DNA of 64,000 nt, from contig NZ_JAAOWU010000001.1 in the NCBI RefSeq assembly GCF_013778505.1, positions 706,237 to 770,236 of the forward strand. Direction: 5' to 3'. Position numbers and translations under genes: made by a program. The notes under the pieces are model-generated. The model ran no database searches, was not told where the DNA came from, and saw nothing but the letters and a program-made list of their open reading frames with translations. Source of the stretch: Pseudomonas sivasensis (GTDB lineage Bacteria; Pseudomonadota; Gammaproteobacteria; Pseudomonadales; Pseudomonadaceae). Below are positions 25,515-35,292 of the stretch, in pieces. The number at the start of each line of letters is the position of its first letter. The stretch's first letter is position 1.

Positions 25515-27326
25515 GTGCTTTCGATTTCTCGCCGTCAGTTGTCGGTTATTGCCGCAGCCCTGGCCCTTGCGACCTGTCACACCCCGGTCAACGAACAGCC
25601 GCCGGCACCGGAGCTGGGCTCGGGCTATCGCACCGACCTGATCACTCAACACGCCGAACGCCATATGGCCGCCGCCGCCAACCCGCTGGCCGCCGAAGCC
25701 GGGCGCGAGATGTTGCGCAAAGGCGGTTCGGCGATTGATGCAGCGATCGCCATGCAGGCGGTGTTGACCTTGGTGGAGCCGCAATCCTCCGGCATTGGCG
25801 GCGGTGCGTTCATCATGCTGTGGGACGGGAAAAAGGTGCACGCCTATGACGGTCGGGAAACGGCGCCGGCAGGCGCGACGGAGCGGTTGTTCCTGAACGC
25901 CGACGGCACACCGATGACCTTCACCGACGCGCAGATTGGCGGGCGCTCGGTGGGTACGCCCGGTGTGCTGCGAGCCCTGGAGATGGCCCATAAGAAGACC
26001 GGTCAACTGCGATGGGCCGAGCTGTTTGAGCCAGCGATTCGTTTGTCGGAACAGGGCTTCGCCATTTCACCACGCTTGCACAGCCTGATCGCGGCTGACC
26101 GATTTATTGCGCAATCGCCGGAGATGGCCGCCTACTTTCTGAATGCCGATGGCACACCCAAAGCCACCGGCACGCTGCTGAAAAACCCGGCGCTGGCCGC
26201 CGTGTTCAAGCGCATCGCCAACGAGGGCCCTGACGCGCTGTACCACGGGCCAATTGCCGATGAAATTGCGCGCAAAGTGCAGGGCAATCGCAATGCGGGC
26301 AGCCTCTCCCAGGCCGACCTGAAGGGTTACGCCGCCAAGGAGCGCGAACCGCTGTGCACCGACTACAAACGCTGGAAAATCTGTGGCATGCCGCCGCCGT
26401 CGTCAGGCGCGGTTGCGGTCGCGCAGATCCTTGGTACGTTGCAGGCCCTGGAAGCCCGCGACCCGCGCCTGGCTATCGCACCGATGACACCGATAAAAAG
26501 CGCGTTGCCTGCCGGGTTTGAGCCGACGCCCGAGGCCGTGCACCTGATCGCCGAAGCCGGTCGCCTGGCCTTCGCCGACCGCGCGCTGTACCTGGCTGAT
26601 TCAGACTTTACGCCGGTGCCGACCGCCGGCCTTGTCGCGCCCAACTACCTGGCCCAACGCGCCGCGCTGATCGGTGAGCGCAGCATGGGCATCGCCAAGC
26701 CAGGCCAGCCTGCGGGCATACAAGTGGCCTATGCGCCGGACCGTTCGCCACTGCGCATTTCCACCTCCCAAGTGGTGGCCGTGGACGACATGGGCGGCGC
26801 CGTGTCGATGACCACCACGGTGGAAGCCGCGTTTGGCTCCCATGTGATGGTCCAGGGCTTTTTGCTCAACAACCAGATGACCGACTTCTCATTCATCCCC
26901 GAAGAAAACGGTCAGCCGGTAGCCAACCGCGTACAACCCGGCAAACGCCCGCGCTCGGCCATGGCGCCGACCCTGGTGTTCGACCGCGAGAGCGGTGAGT
27001 TGCTGGCCACGGTCGGTTCGCCGGGCGGCTCCCAAATCATCGAGTACGTGAGCAAATCCCTGGTGGCCATGCTCGACTGGAACCTCGACCCGCAAGCCGC
27101 CATCAGCCTGCCCAACTTCGGCAGTCGCAATGGCGCTACCGAGTTGGAGGCCGGTTTGTTCAGCCCAGGGCTGAAGCAGGCGTTGAAGGACAAGGGCCAT
27201 GCACTGAGCGAGATCGACATGACCAGCGGCATACAGGCCATCGTGCTCAAGCGGGACGCCCAGGGCAAGGTATCGCTGAGCGGTGGCGCCGACCCTCGAC
27301 GCGAAGGCGAAGCGCTCGGCGACTGA
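25515..27326 (+). CDS. ggt: Gamma-glutamyltransferase family protein (exported)
   Basis: The frame covers the whole Ntn-hydrolase GGT fold: large-subunit motifs AMQAVLTLVEPQSSGIGGGA and YDGRETAPAGA, and small-subunit motifs MTTTVEAAFGS, LLNNQMTDFSF and GSPGGSQIIEYV. The enzyme would hydrolyse or transfer the gamma-glutamyl group of glutathione in the periplasm. At the self-cleavage position the sequence reads ISTSQVVAVD, so Ser and Gln replace the usual Thr and His/Tyr surroundings. A hydrophobic export signal (RRQLSVIAAALALATC) is near the start. GTG 25515 has GGAG eight bases upstream; ATG 25497 is the alternative. Confidence 0.9.
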   Translation: MLSISRRQLSVIAAALALATCHTPVNEQPPAPELGSGYRTDLITQHAERHMAAAANPLAAEAGREMLRKGGSAIDAAIAMQAVLTLVEPQSSGIGGGAFIMLWDGKKVHAYDGRETAPAGATERLFLNADGTPMTFTDAQIGGRSVGTPGVLRALEMAHKKTGQLRWAELFEPAIRLSEQGFAISPRLHSLIAADRFIAQSPEMAAYFLNADGTPKATGTLLKNPALAAVFKRIANEGPDALYHGPIADEIARKVQGNRNAGSLSQADLKGYAAKEREPLCTDYKRWKICGMPPPSSGAVAVAQILGTLQALEARDPRLAIAPMTPIKSALPAGFEPTPEAVHLIAEAGRLAFADRALYLADSDFTPVPTAGLVAPNYLAQRAALIGERSMGIAKPGQPAGIQVAYAPDRSPLRISTSQVVAVDDMGGAVSMTTTVEAAFGSHVMVQGFLLNNQMTDFSFIPEENGQPVANRVQPGKRPRSAMAPTLVFDRESGELLATVGSPGGSQIIEYVSKSLVAMLDWNLDPQAAISLPNFGSRNGATELEAGLFSPGLKQALKDKGHALSEIDMTSGIQAIVLKRDAQGKVSLSGGADPRREGEALGD

Positions 27327-27349
27327 CTTTATTGAACGGAGGTGATCCC

Positions 27350-28072
27350 TTGCATCAGGCTGAAAATCTCGCTGCCATCCCTGGCATCGACCACGGTTTC
27401 TGTTCGATAGATGACCCACTGCGCCCGGATGACGTGTTCATCTGCAAGCAAGTGCACAGCGCCTCAGTGATTGAATGGCAGGCGGGCCAGGTACCCAACA
27501 CGATCGAGGCCGATGGTGTGTTGACGCACCACGCTCACCCGATCGCGGTGATCACCGCAGATTGCCTGCCCATTCTGTTCGCATCGAAAACGGGCGAACG
27601 GGTCGCCGCAGTACATGGCGGCTGGAAGGGGCTGCAACGCGGGATTATCGCCAACGTCATGCAGCGCTTTGCCGCCGAGGGGATACCAGCCAACCAGTTG
27701 CAAGTGGGTATCGGCCCTTCGATCAAGCCGTGCTGTTATGAGGTGAGCGAAGGGTTTATCGCCGAGTTCCAGATTGACCAGGGGCACCTGTGGCAACACG
27801 GCCTGGCACCGTGGAGCTTGGAGCAACCGGCACCGCTGCGGTCACCGGAAATTAGCCCGCCCCATGCAAGGCAAGCAGGTAGCGCCTGGTTTGACTTGAG
27901 CGGCTATGGGTTGTTGTTGCTGCAAGCGGCGGGTATCAAGCGAGAGCAGATCGACGTGAGCGAGGTATGCACTTACTGCACCTCGCCGACGTTTGCCAGC
28001 TACCGCAGGAGAACCCATCACCCGGCGGAAGCGAAGACGTTGATTTATTCTTGGATTGCTCGTAAACCCTGA
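27350..28072 (+). CDS. pgeF: Peptidoglycan editing factor PgeF / YfiH-type multicopper-like protein
   Basis: The 240-residue protein has all YfiH/PgeF signatures: KQVHSA, TADCLPILF, AAVHGGWKG, GIGPSIKPCCYEV and the C-terminal CTYC...FASYRR. The His and Cys residues of these motifs bind metal near the active site. The family removes mis-incorporated L-Ser from cell-wall stem peptides or acts as a purine nucleoside/laccase-like enzyme in vitro. The TTG at 27350 is chosen because GGAGG lies seven bases upstream; TTG 27332 would precede that site. Pseudomonads often have a second copy near rluD, and the local order here is different. Confidence 0.9.
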   Translation: MHQAENLAAIPGIDHGFCSIDDPLRPDDVFICKQVHSASVIEWQAGQVPNTIEADGVLTHHAHPIAVITADCLPILFASKTGERVAAVHGGWKGLQRGIIANVMQRFAAEGIPANQLQVGIGPSIKPCCYEVSEGFIAEFQIDQGHLWQHGLAPWSLEQPAPLRSPEISPPHARQAGSAWFDLSGYGLLLLQAAGIKREQIDVSEVCTYCTSPTFASYRRRTHHPAEAKTLIYSWIARKP

Positions 28073-28089
28073 CGAACCTACGTCTCACC

Positions 28090-28112
28090 TTGTGGCGAGC
28101 GGGCTCGCCACA
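28090..28112. repeat. Single REP element
   Basis: The palindromic core TGTGGCGAGC...GCTCGCCACA is a Pseudomonas REP unit. It lies between the converging pgeF and ddl genes, where such hairpins protect or end transcripts. Confidence 0.8.
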
Positions 28113-28129
28113 GGTATTTATCCCATCCG

Positions 28130-29224
28130 TTAGCGGCTGATCTTCAAGCCCTTACGCCCCGCATGCCGCTCCAGCGCCAGCTCAATCAGCCGGCTCACCA
28201 ACTCGCTGTAGCTCATCCCCGCCGCCTGCCATAACTTGGGGTACATGCTGATGCGGGTGAAGCCGGGCAGTGAGTTAATTTCGTTGATCAGCACTTCGCC
28301 GTCGTCGGTCAAAAACACATCGACCCGCGCCAAGCCTGCGCAGCCGAGCACGTCAAACGCTTCAAGGGCCAAGCGGCGAATACGCTCACTGGCTTCATGG
28401 CTGATATCAGCCGGCACCACCACCTGGGCCGCCTGGCCGTCGATGTATTTGCTGTCGTAGGAGTAGAAACCGCTGCTCACCACGATCTCGCCGCAGCCGC
28501 TTGCGACGGGGTTTTCGTTACCCTGCACCGCGCATTCTATTTCGCGGCCGCGCACGGCGGATTCCACCAGCACCTTTTGATCAAAACCCAGCGCCAGTTC
28601 AACGGCGGCGTGGTACTCGGCCTCGTTGCCAACCTTGCTCACACCCACCGAAGAGCCCTGGTTGGCCGGTTTGACGAACATCGGCAGGCCGAGTTTATTC
28701 ACCGCAGTTTCAAAGGAAGTACGCGCGGCGTTGCTGCGGGTCAGGGTAATGAACGGCGTCACGGCAATGCCGGCGTCGCGCAGCAAGCGCTTGCTGATGT
28801 CCTTGTCCATGCACACTGCCGAGCCGAGCACGTCGGAGCCGACGAAAGGCAGGTCAGCCATGCGAAGCAGACCTTGCAGGCAGCCGTCTTCGCCGAGGGT
28901 GCCGTGGACGATGGGGAAGATCACGTCGATGTGTGCCAGCAGGCCGTTGCCGGAGGTTTCCACCACCTGCTGGCTGGCTTTGCCGGGCACCACCGCCAGT
29001 TCGCGGTTGGATTGGTTAAGGGCGATGAGTGCCGGGTTTTCCTGGTTGATCAGGAAGTTCGAGGTGTCGTTGAGGTGCCAGTGGCCGGCCTTGTCGATGC
29101 CGATCAGGACCGGCTCAAAGCGTGCACGGTCAAGCGCATCGACAATATTGCGCGCCGACTGCAACGAGACCTCGTGCTCAGCCGAACGACCACCAAAAAT
29201 AATCCCCACCCGCACCTTGCTCAT
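28130..29224 (-). CDS. ddlA: D-alanine--D-alanine ligase
   Basis: The 364-residue ATP-grasp ligase joins two D-Ala for peptidoglycan. N-terminal [14 protein letters not shown], central [14 protein letters not shown] (ATP-grasp lysine), EIECAVQGN and C-terminal [20 protein letters not shown] (metal ligands) are all present. Length equals DdlA-type enzymes rather than the shorter DdlB of the division cluster, so this is probably a second copy. The ATG at 29224 has GAGG six bases upstream; an upstream GTG at 29236 lacks one. Confidence 0.95.
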   Translation of the reverse strand: MSKVRVGIIFGGRSAEHEVSLQSARNIVDALDRARFEPVLIGIDKAGHWHLNDTSNFLINQENPALIALNQSNRELAVVPGKASQQVVETSGNGLLAHIDVIFPIVHGTLGEDGCLQGLLRMADLPFVGSDVLGSAVCMDKDISKRLLRDAGIAVTPFITLTRSNAARTSFETAVNKLGLPMFVKPANQGSSVGVSKVGNEAEYHAAVELALGFDQKVLVESAVRGREIECAVQGNENPVASGCGEIVVSSGFYSYDSKYIDGQAAQVVVPADISHEASERIRRLALEAFDVLGCAGLARVDVFLTDDGEVLINEINSLPGFTRISMYPKLWQAAGMSYSELVSRLIELALERHAGRKGLKISR

Positions 29225-29267
29225 GACTCGCCTCACTGTTGAAAGTAAGGCTTCTTACCACGGGCGG

Positions 29268-29906
29268 TCAGCGATTCGCTACCAGATGTGCGCCGAACAA
29301 CACGTAGCAACCGCCGGCAAAACGATCGAGCCATTTGCGTGAGCGACTGTAGAGGTTGGCCATGCGCGCACTTGAAAACACCAACGCCACGCAGGAATAC
29401 CAACTGAACGACAAGCTGGCCATGGTGATCACCGCCAGGGTCAAAAGCATCGGCGACGGAGACGGCGGCATGGTGGAGGCGAAGATGGTGGCGACGAACA
29501 ACGCGGCCTTGGGATTAGACAGGTTGCCCAACAACCCCAGGCGCCAGGCGGAAAACAGCGAACGTCGCGTGTCATCCGGCAATAGGCTCTGGCCCATCGC
29601 CGGTGCCGAGCGCTTGAACAGTTTCAGCCCCAGGTAAATCAGGTAGCAGCCGCCGATGATCTTGAACGCCAGGTACAACATGGGGGCGGCGGTAAACAGC
29701 GATTTGATGCCCAGGCCACCCGCCAGCCCCCACATGATCGTGCCGGTGGACACGCCCGCCGAAGCCACCACGCCATGGCGGCGCGAACAACTGGCAGCCA
29801 ACTGTGCCGTGTTGAAGAAGTTGGGCCCAGGCGTGACCACCGCCACCGTCCACAGCAGGGCCAGCGAGACCAGGGGAGCCACGTAGGCGGGGTTGATAAC
29901 TTCCAT
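29268..29906 (-). CDS. LysE/RhtB-family exporter
   Basis: The 212-residue, six-helix membrane protein has the LysE-family start PLVSLALLWTVAVVTPGPNF and the mid-region KIIGGCYLIYLGLKLFKRS. The family exports amino acids or their lactones. GGAG precedes the ATG. It is divergent from an AraC-type regulator with 136 bases between starts, a common pairing in which the regulator controls the exporter. Confidence 0.93.
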   Translation of the reverse strand: MEVINPAYVAPLVSLALLWTVAVVTPGPNFFNTAQLAASCSRRHGVVASAGVSTGTIMWGLAGGLGIKSLFTAAPMLYLAFKIIGGCYLIYLGLKLFKRSAPAMGQSLLPDDTRRSLFSAWRLGLLGNLSNPKAALFVATIFASTMPPSPSPMLLTLAVITMASLSFSWYSCVALVFSSARMANLYSRSRKWLDRFAGGCYVLFGAHLVANR

Positions 29907-30042
29907 TGGGCAGCTCCATCAGCGCAGGGACGAGCAAGGAGCATAGACCCCGCCAATCGCCTGCACAATCGTACAAGACCCCGGCAGACAAGGGTTGCAG
30001 ACTGGGTTAACGTATTTCCATCTCTTTTTGTGACACGCCACC

Positions 30043-30852
30043 ATGGGCAACCCTAGCCACACTCTCGACTGGCTGCACCGCGCCCCGCATGCCAGCGGCC
30101 TGGATCGTATCGAGGCGTACTTTGCGGGCTTTGCGTTCGACCCCCATCGCCATGACACCTACGCCATCGGGCGTACCTTGTCTGGCGTGCAGAGTTTTCA
30201 CTACCGCGGCGACATGATCCACAGCCTGCCCGGCACGACCATGGTGCTTCATCCCGACGAGACCCACGACGGCCACGCCGGCAGCGACGAAGGCTTCAAG
30301 TACCGGATGATCTACGTGGAGCCGTCACTGATTCAGCAGATACTCGGCGGCAAGCCGCTGCCGTTTATCCCCAGTGGTTTATCCACTGACCCAAGGCTGT
30401 TCCGCGCCAGCGAAGTGCTACTGCAGAACCTCGATCATCCGATTGACCCGTTGCAGGAACAGGACGCGATGTTCGACCTGGCCCATGCGCTCAACAATGC
30501 GTCGGGGGCGATCGTCAGCCGTAAGACCTTCGATTACGTAGCCGCCGAGCGCGCCCGGGAGTTTATCCACAGCACCCTGGGCCGCAGCATCACCCTGGAC
30601 GAAATCGCTGATCACGCTGGCCGCGACCGCTGGGCATTGTCGCGGGATTTTCGCGTGCTGTTCGGCACCAGCCCCTACCGCTACCTGACGATGCGCCGCC
30701 TGGACCTGGTGCGCAGTCTGCTGGCGCAGGGACAGTCGCTGGTGGACGCCGCGCTGATCGCCGGCTTCACCGACCAGAGCCACATGACCCGGCAGTTTCG
30801 CAGCACCTACGGCATGCCGCCGTCCCGGTGGGTGAAGATGCTCGGGCGCTGA
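30043..30852 (+). CDS. AraC-family transcriptional regulator
   Basis: The 269-residue protein has an N-terminal cupin ligand domain with the His pattern FDPHRHDTYAIG and HPDETHDGHAG. The C-terminal double helix-turn-helix follows (ITLDEIADHAGRDRWALSRD, then AALIAGFTDQSHMTRQFR). It should sense a small ligand, probably an amino acid or aromatic compound, and control the divergent LysE exporter. The shared intergenic region is the likely operator; no palindrome stands out there. Confidence 0.92.
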   Translation: MGNPSHTLDWLHRAPHASGLDRIEAYFAGFAFDPHRHDTYAIGRTLSGVQSFHYRGDMIHSLPGTTMVLHPDETHDGHAGSDEGFKYRMIYVEPSLIQQILGGKPLPFIPSGLSTDPRLFRASEVLLQNLDHPIDPLQEQDAMFDLAHALNNASGAIVSRKTFDYVAAERAREFIHSTLGRSITLDEIADHAGRDRWALSRDFRVLFGTSPYRYLTMRRLDLVRSLLAQGQSLVDAALIAGFTDQSHMTRQFRSTYGMPPSRWVKMLGR

Positions 30853-30874
30853 GTCAGCGTTTTAAACATGCACT

Positions 30875-32248
30875 CTAAATGTGGGCTTGCTGTGATGAGT
30901 TCGACATGGGATGGCGCTCTTTCAGCGCCAGCACCAACACCGCTCCCACCAGCGCAATCGCCGCACTCCACCACAACGCCAACTCGATCCCACCCGCATT
31001 GGCCACCGACACCAACACCGCCAACCCCAACGCGCCACCAATCTGCTGGCTGGTAGACGCCATCCCCGCCGCCACGCCCTGCTCCCCAGGACGGATGCCT
31101 AGCCCGGCTGCCACCCACATTGCCGTCCACGTCATGCCCTGGCCAATGCTCAGGATGAAAATCCCCGGCAGCAGCGACCAGAATCCCACCCCGGTGGGCA
31201 ATGCCCAACACACCAGCGCAATCCCCACCGCGCCGGCCAATTGCCCGCTGACCAAGGTGTTGCGCAGCCCCAGCCGCGCCATCGAGCGTTCCGCTAGCCA
31301 GATGCCAAATGTGCACACCAAGGTTGCCGGCAAAAACGCCAAGCCCGCTTGCAAGACGCTGTAGCCGTAGACCTGCTGGTAATACAGCGCCAGGAAGTAG
31401 TACTGCACGCCAAAGCTGCTCATGAACACTGCCGTCAGTACCATGGCCATGCGCAATTCTCGATAAGCCAGCAAGCGCAGCGGCATCAGCGGATCGCGGC
31501 CGCGATGTTCAATCCAGGCGAACAGCCCCAGCAATGCCACAGCCAAGGCGATACAACCGAGGGTCGACGGTGCCGCCCAGCCCCACTCGGGGCCTTGCAC
31601 CAGGGAAAACACCAGCAACGTACCGCCGACGGTCACGGTCAGCGCGCCGCTGATATCGAAATTACGGCCGTGGGCCCGCGCGCCATCGGCAGGAATCCAA
31701 TAACGCGCCGCCCATGCACAACCGCCAGCCAACGGCACGTTGACCAGAAACACCGCCTCCCAACCCCACACCTGGGTCAGCACACCGCCGAGCAAGGCGC
31801 CGAGCGCCAACCCCGCGGCTGACGCTGCGCTCCATACCGCGAACGCACGGTTGCGTGCCGGACCTTCGGCGTAGTGGGTGTTGATCAACGCCAGGGTCGC
31901 CGGGAACAAAAGCGCGCCGCCCACGCCCTGCACTGCTCGCGCCAGCACCAGCAACACCGCGCTGCCGCCGACCACTGCCGCCAGCGACGATAGCGCATAC
32001 AGCGACTGGCCCACGCGATACAGGCGGCGCTTGCCCAACAAGTCAGTGGCACGGCCACCCAGCAACAAGAAACCGCCAAACGCTACGCTGTAGGCACTGA
32101 CCACCCACTGCAATTGCTGGGCAGAGAAATCCAAGTGAGTGCCGATCTGCGGCAGCGCCACAAATACGATGGTGGCATCAAGGGCGATGATCAACTGAGC
32201 GGTGGCCAGTAACGCCAGCATCCAGCCTGAAGGTCGTGAGGGAGACAT
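30875..32248 (-). CDS. MFS multidrug-type exporter (DHA2, 14 helices)
   Basis: The 457-residue protein has about 13-14 membrane segments and the DHA2-family start LALLATAQLIIALDATIVFV. Motif A is GGRATDLLGKRRLYRVG and motif C is VQGVGGALLFPATLALI. Proton-driven efflux of drugs or toxic metabolites is likely. The ATG at 32248 follows a less likely GTG. It is divergent from a LysR regulator gene (32344) and ends 22 bases from the converging AraC gene. Confidence 0.93.
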   Translation of the reverse strand: MSPSRPSGWMLALLATAQLIIALDATIVFVALPQIGTHLDFSAQQLQWVVSAYSVAFGGFLLLGGRATDLLGKRRLYRVGQSLYALSSLAAVVGGSAVLLVLARAVQGVGGALLFPATLALINTHYAEGPARNRAFAVWSAASAAGLALGALLGGVLTQVWGWEAVFLVNVPLAGGCAWAARYWIPADGARAHGRNFDISGALTVTVGGTLLVFSLVQGPEWGWAAPSTLGCIALAVALLGLFAWIEHRGRDPLMPLRLLAYRELRMAMVLTAVFMSSFGVQYYFLALYYQQVYGYSVLQAGLAFLPATLVCTFGIWLAERSMARLGLRNTLVSGQLAGAVGIALVCWALPTGVGFWSLLPGIFILSIGQGMTWTAMWVAAGLGIRPGEQGVAAGMASTSQQIGGALGLAVLVSVANAGGIELALWWSAAIALVGAVLVLALKERHPMSNSSQQAHI

Positions 32249-32343
32249 CACAGCGTCCTGTCCGAAAATGAAGTGCCGCCAGTGTCTTTTATGCGGGCCA
32301 AGTGATAAATAGCCCTACCACTCTTTCAGTAATGACTTTAATC

Positions 32344-33228
32344 ATGGATCTGAATGCTGTTCGCCTACTGGTCCGCGTGGCCGAAGCCCGCAGTTTTACC
32401 CGTGCGGCGGGTGATCTGGGGCTCACTCAGTCAGGCCTGTCCCGCGCCATCTCACGCCTGGAAAACGAATTGGGCGTGCGCCTGCTGCAACGTAATACGC
32501 GCAGCGTCAGCCTGACCCCCGATGGTCAGATGCTCTACGAGCGCAGCGCGCCGCTGCTGGCGGAACTGGCCGAAACCGAAAAGCTGATGCTCGACCGTCG
32601 CTGCAGCCCATCGGGCCTGTTGAAAATCAGTACACCTTCATTGTTCGGCCGCAAGGTGGTGATGCCGGTCATCGGCGAGTTGACCTTGCGTTACCCCGAG
32701 TTGCGCATCGAAGCCGTGATGACCGACCGCCTGGTGGATATCGTCGATGAAGGCTTCGACGCGTTGTTGCGCACCGGAGAAATCCAGGACCAACGCCTGA
32801 TCGCCCGCAACCTGGCACCCCTGCGATGGATCACCGTTGCCGCACCCGCCTATCTGGCGCGCTTTGGTACTCCGCAGACAATTGATGAACTCAAGGACCA
32901 CCACTGCCTCACCGTGCGCAACTTACGTACCGGCCGTATGGTGGATTGGCAATTCATGATCGACGGCAAAGTGCAGGACGTCAGTGTCGAGGGGCGGCTG
33001 ATCTTTGATATCGGTGATGCGATGGTCGACGGCGCCGTGGGAGGCTTTGGCATTGCCCAGGTAATGGATTTCGCCGTGCGGGATGACCTGGCCACAGGAC
33101 GCCTGGTGCCAGTATTGGAGACAGTCGCCGGGCGCAGCCGGGGCATCTCGTTGGTCTACCCGCCATCCCGGCAGTACTCGCCAAAATTGATGGCGTTTGC
33201 CGAGGCGCTGGCAAACGCACGCTGGTGA
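32344..33228 (+). CDS. LysR-family transcriptional regulator
   Basis: The 294-residue regulator has the winged helix-turn-helix RSFTRAAGDLGLTQSGLSRA at residues 17-36 and a periplasmic-binding-like effector domain (FDALLRTGEIQDQRLIARNL). It is divergent from the MFS exporter, a frequent layout for LysR-controlled pumps. ATG 32344 is preferred because the conserved MDLNAVRLLVRV start is typical; upstream in-frame ATGs at 32332 and 32302 lack ribosome sites. It converges with the flavin reductase gene three bases away. Confidence 0.93.
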   Translation: MDLNAVRLLVRVAEARSFTRAAGDLGLTQSGLSRAISRLENELGVRLLQRNTRSVSLTPDGQMLYERSAPLLAELAETEKLMLDRRCSPSGLLKISTPSLFGRKVVMPVIGELTLRYPELRIEAVMTDRLVDIVDEGFDALLRTGEIQDQRLIARNLAPLRWITVAAPAYLARFGTPQTIDELKDHHCLTVRNLRTGRMVDWQFMIDGKVQDVSVEGRLIFDIGDAMVDGAVGGFGIAQVMDFAVRDDLATGRLVPVLETVAGRSRGISLVYPPSRQYSPKLMAFAEALANARW

Positions 33229-33231
33229 GGC

Positions 33232-33807
33232 TTAGAGCTGCCGCCCCACAATCGGCTGGCCGATGCTCAGGAAATTGCCGCCGGCTACATGGTGCAAAGT
33301 GCGCAACTCATCATGACCTTCAAAGTGCCAGTGGCCTTCACTGAACACCCGCTCGTCGGCATAGGCCGCGACCACTTCGCCGAGGAACAGGTCATAGGTC
33401 TGCTGGTTGTGGGGTTCGGGAAGCAGGCGACATTCCAGCCAGGCTACGCAGCCTTCCAGCAAGGGCGCATCGGTGTGTTCACCGCTGAAGGTTTGCAAGC
33501 CATACGTGGCGAACTTGTCGCGCTCGGTGCCGGTGGTATTGCCGACTGTCTGAACCAGGTCGGCCTGGGCCGCGCAGGGCACCTGCAGCACGAACGTGCC
33601 GGCGCCTTCCAACAGCTGACGGGTCCAGGTGGCCTTGTCCAGCACCACAGCGACTTTCGGCGGTTCGAAGTCCAGCGGCATGGCCCAGGCCGCCGCCATG
33701 ATATTGCGCTGGCCGTTGTGGGCCGCACTGACCAGCACGGTCGGGCCGTGGTTGAGCAAGCGATAGGCCTTGGACAGCGGAACGGGGCGGCAGTGGGCAG
33801 GGCTCAT
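33232..33807 (-). CDS. Flavin reductase-like protein
   Basis: The 191-residue FMN-binding split-barrel protein has the conserved HGPTVLVSAAHNGQRNIMAA and FEPPKVAVVLDKATWTRQLL segments, which form the flavin site. Family members reduce flavin with NAD(P)H or act as FMN proteins of unclear substrate. No monooxygenase partner is adjacent, so the role is open. It stands alone on the minus strand. Confidence 0.9.
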   Translation of the reverse strand: MSPAHCRPVPLSKAYRLLNHGPTVLVSAAHNGQRNIMAAAWAMPLDFEPPKVAVVLDKATWTRQLLEGAGTFVLQVPCAAQADLVQTVGNTTGTERDKFATYGLQTFSGEHTDAPLLEGCVAWLECRLLPEPHNQQTYDLFLGEVVAAYADERVFSEGHWHFEGHDELRTLHHVAGGNFLSIGQPIVGRQL

Positions 33808-33867
33808 GGAGGATCGGCTCTTCTAAACGGAAAAAACCTACGATACCTCAAGCATGAGCCCTACGGG

Positions 33868-35184
33868 TCAGGTCGACAGTTGGTTAGCGAATTGCCCCAC
33901 AGCGCTGACCACCTTCTGTGCGCCGTCCTGGATCTCCACAATCACCGTGCCCGCTTCCGCCGCCAGGGCCAGACCTTGCTCGGCTTGCAGACGGCCGTCG
34001 GTCATCAGGGCTACCGCATCGCGGGCCATGTCCTGGTTCTGACGCACCACACCGACGATTTCCTCGGTGGCTTTGCTGGTACGCGACGCCAACTGGCGGA
34101 CCTCATCGGCCACTACCGCAAAACCGCGGCCCTGCTCGCCGGCGCGCGCCGCCTCGATGGCCGCGTTGAGCGCCAGCAAGTTGGTCTGCTCGGCGATGCC
34201 GCTGATGGTCTTGACGATGGTGCCTATCACCTGGGATTGCGCGTTCAGCGCCTCAATGCCTTCACCGGCCTGTTGCATGTGCGTAGCCAGATCGCGCATC
34301 ACTTCCACCGCCTGAGTCACCACCGTGGTGCCGCGTTGGGCGCTGTTGTCGGTTTGCAGGGAGGTGGTGTACGCAATGTTCGCGGCGTCGGCCACCGTTT
34401 GTTCTCGGTTGACCTGATCGGTGATCACCGTAGCGAACTTGACCACTTTGTACAGGCGTTCATTGGCGTCCATCACCGGGTTGTAGGTAGCTTCCAACCA
34501 CACCACATGCCCACGGCTGTCCACACGTTTGAAGCGCGCGGCGACGAACTCACCGTTGTTCAGACGATTCCAGAAGTTCTGGTACTCGGCGCTGTTGTAC
34601 TCCTGCGGCTCACAGAACATACGGTGATGTTTGCCCTGGATCTGCGCCAGGCTGTAACCCATGCCGCCGAGGAACCGATCATTCGCGGTGAGCACATGGC
34701 CGCCCAAGTCGAACTCGATCACAGCGGTGGAACGCACCAGTGCAGTAATCAGGTTTTCATGCTCGCGCGATGCTTCGATGGTGCGGGTCAGGTCGCTGGC
34801 GTAAATCGAAAAATGCTTGATGCGCCCATCGGAACTGCGCACCGGCTGCACGATCGAGCGCAGCCACACTTCCAGGCCATTGCCACGCATCAACCGCACA
34901 GTGCCAGCGAAGTGCTCGCCACGTCGCAGTGCGTTGTTGAAGCGCTGCTGGAACTCATCCCTGCGTACATGAACTGGCACCAAATCTTCGATGGGGCGCC
35001 CCACAATATTGCTCGACTGGTAAGCCAGCTCCTGCAGGAAATTGGCATTCGCCCATTCCACCCGACCTTCGGCGTCCAGCGTCAGGCACAACATTTCGCT
35101 TTCCAGGCTCTCCTTAACCTGCTGCAAGCTGGACAATTCTTCGCGAAGAGCCGACAGCTCCTGCTTCAAACGGGTGTTGAACAT
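33868..35184 (-). CDS. Soluble PAS-PAS chemotransducer (BdlA-like)
   Basis: The 438-residue protein has a short N-terminal coiled coil ([20 protein letters not shown]), a first PAS domain (residues about 30-130) and a second PAS domain (about 150-260). The methyl-accepting signalling hairpin carries the conserved tip [20 protein letters not shown]. No membrane segment is present. Layout and length match BdlA of P. aeruginosa, which needs cleavage between its PAS domains to trigger biofilm dispersal. The C-terminal part after the tip is short, so the hairpin is of the short type. No CheR pentapeptide tether is visible. Confidence 0.9.
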   Translation of the reverse strand: MFNTRLKQELSALREELSSLQQVKESLESEMLCLTLDAEGRVEWANANFLQELAYQSSNIVGRPIEDLVPVHVRRDEFQQRFNNALRRGEHFAGTVRLMRGNGLEVWLRSIVQPVRSSDGRIKHFSIYASDLTRTIEASREHENLITALVRSTAVIEFDLGGHVLTANDRFLGGMGYSLAQIQGKHHRMFCEPQEYNSAEYQNFWNRLNNGEFVAARFKRVDSRGHVVWLEATYNPVMDANERLYKVVKFATVITDQVNREQTVADAANIAYTTSLQTDNSAQRGTTVVTQAVEVMRDLATHMQQAGEGIEALNAQSQVIGTIVKTISGIAEQTNLLALNAAIEAARAGEQGRGFAVVADEVRQLASRTSKATEEIVGVVRQNQDMARDAVALMTDGRLQAEQGLALAAEAGTVIVEIQDGAQKVVSAVGQFANQLST

Positions 35185-35292
35185 TGGTCACCGATGGTCA
35201 AATGGAGAAAGAAAGATCTGACATGCATCGGCCCTGCGGAGCCTTTCTGAAGCGTACTTTAGTGTCATTCTCGACTCTTTTTTTTGACGCCA

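Noticed and set aside
33289..35250. 653-codon plus-strand frame opposite the flavin reductase and BdlA-like genes
   Set aside because: It spans two clear genes in antisense and shows no domain of its own.
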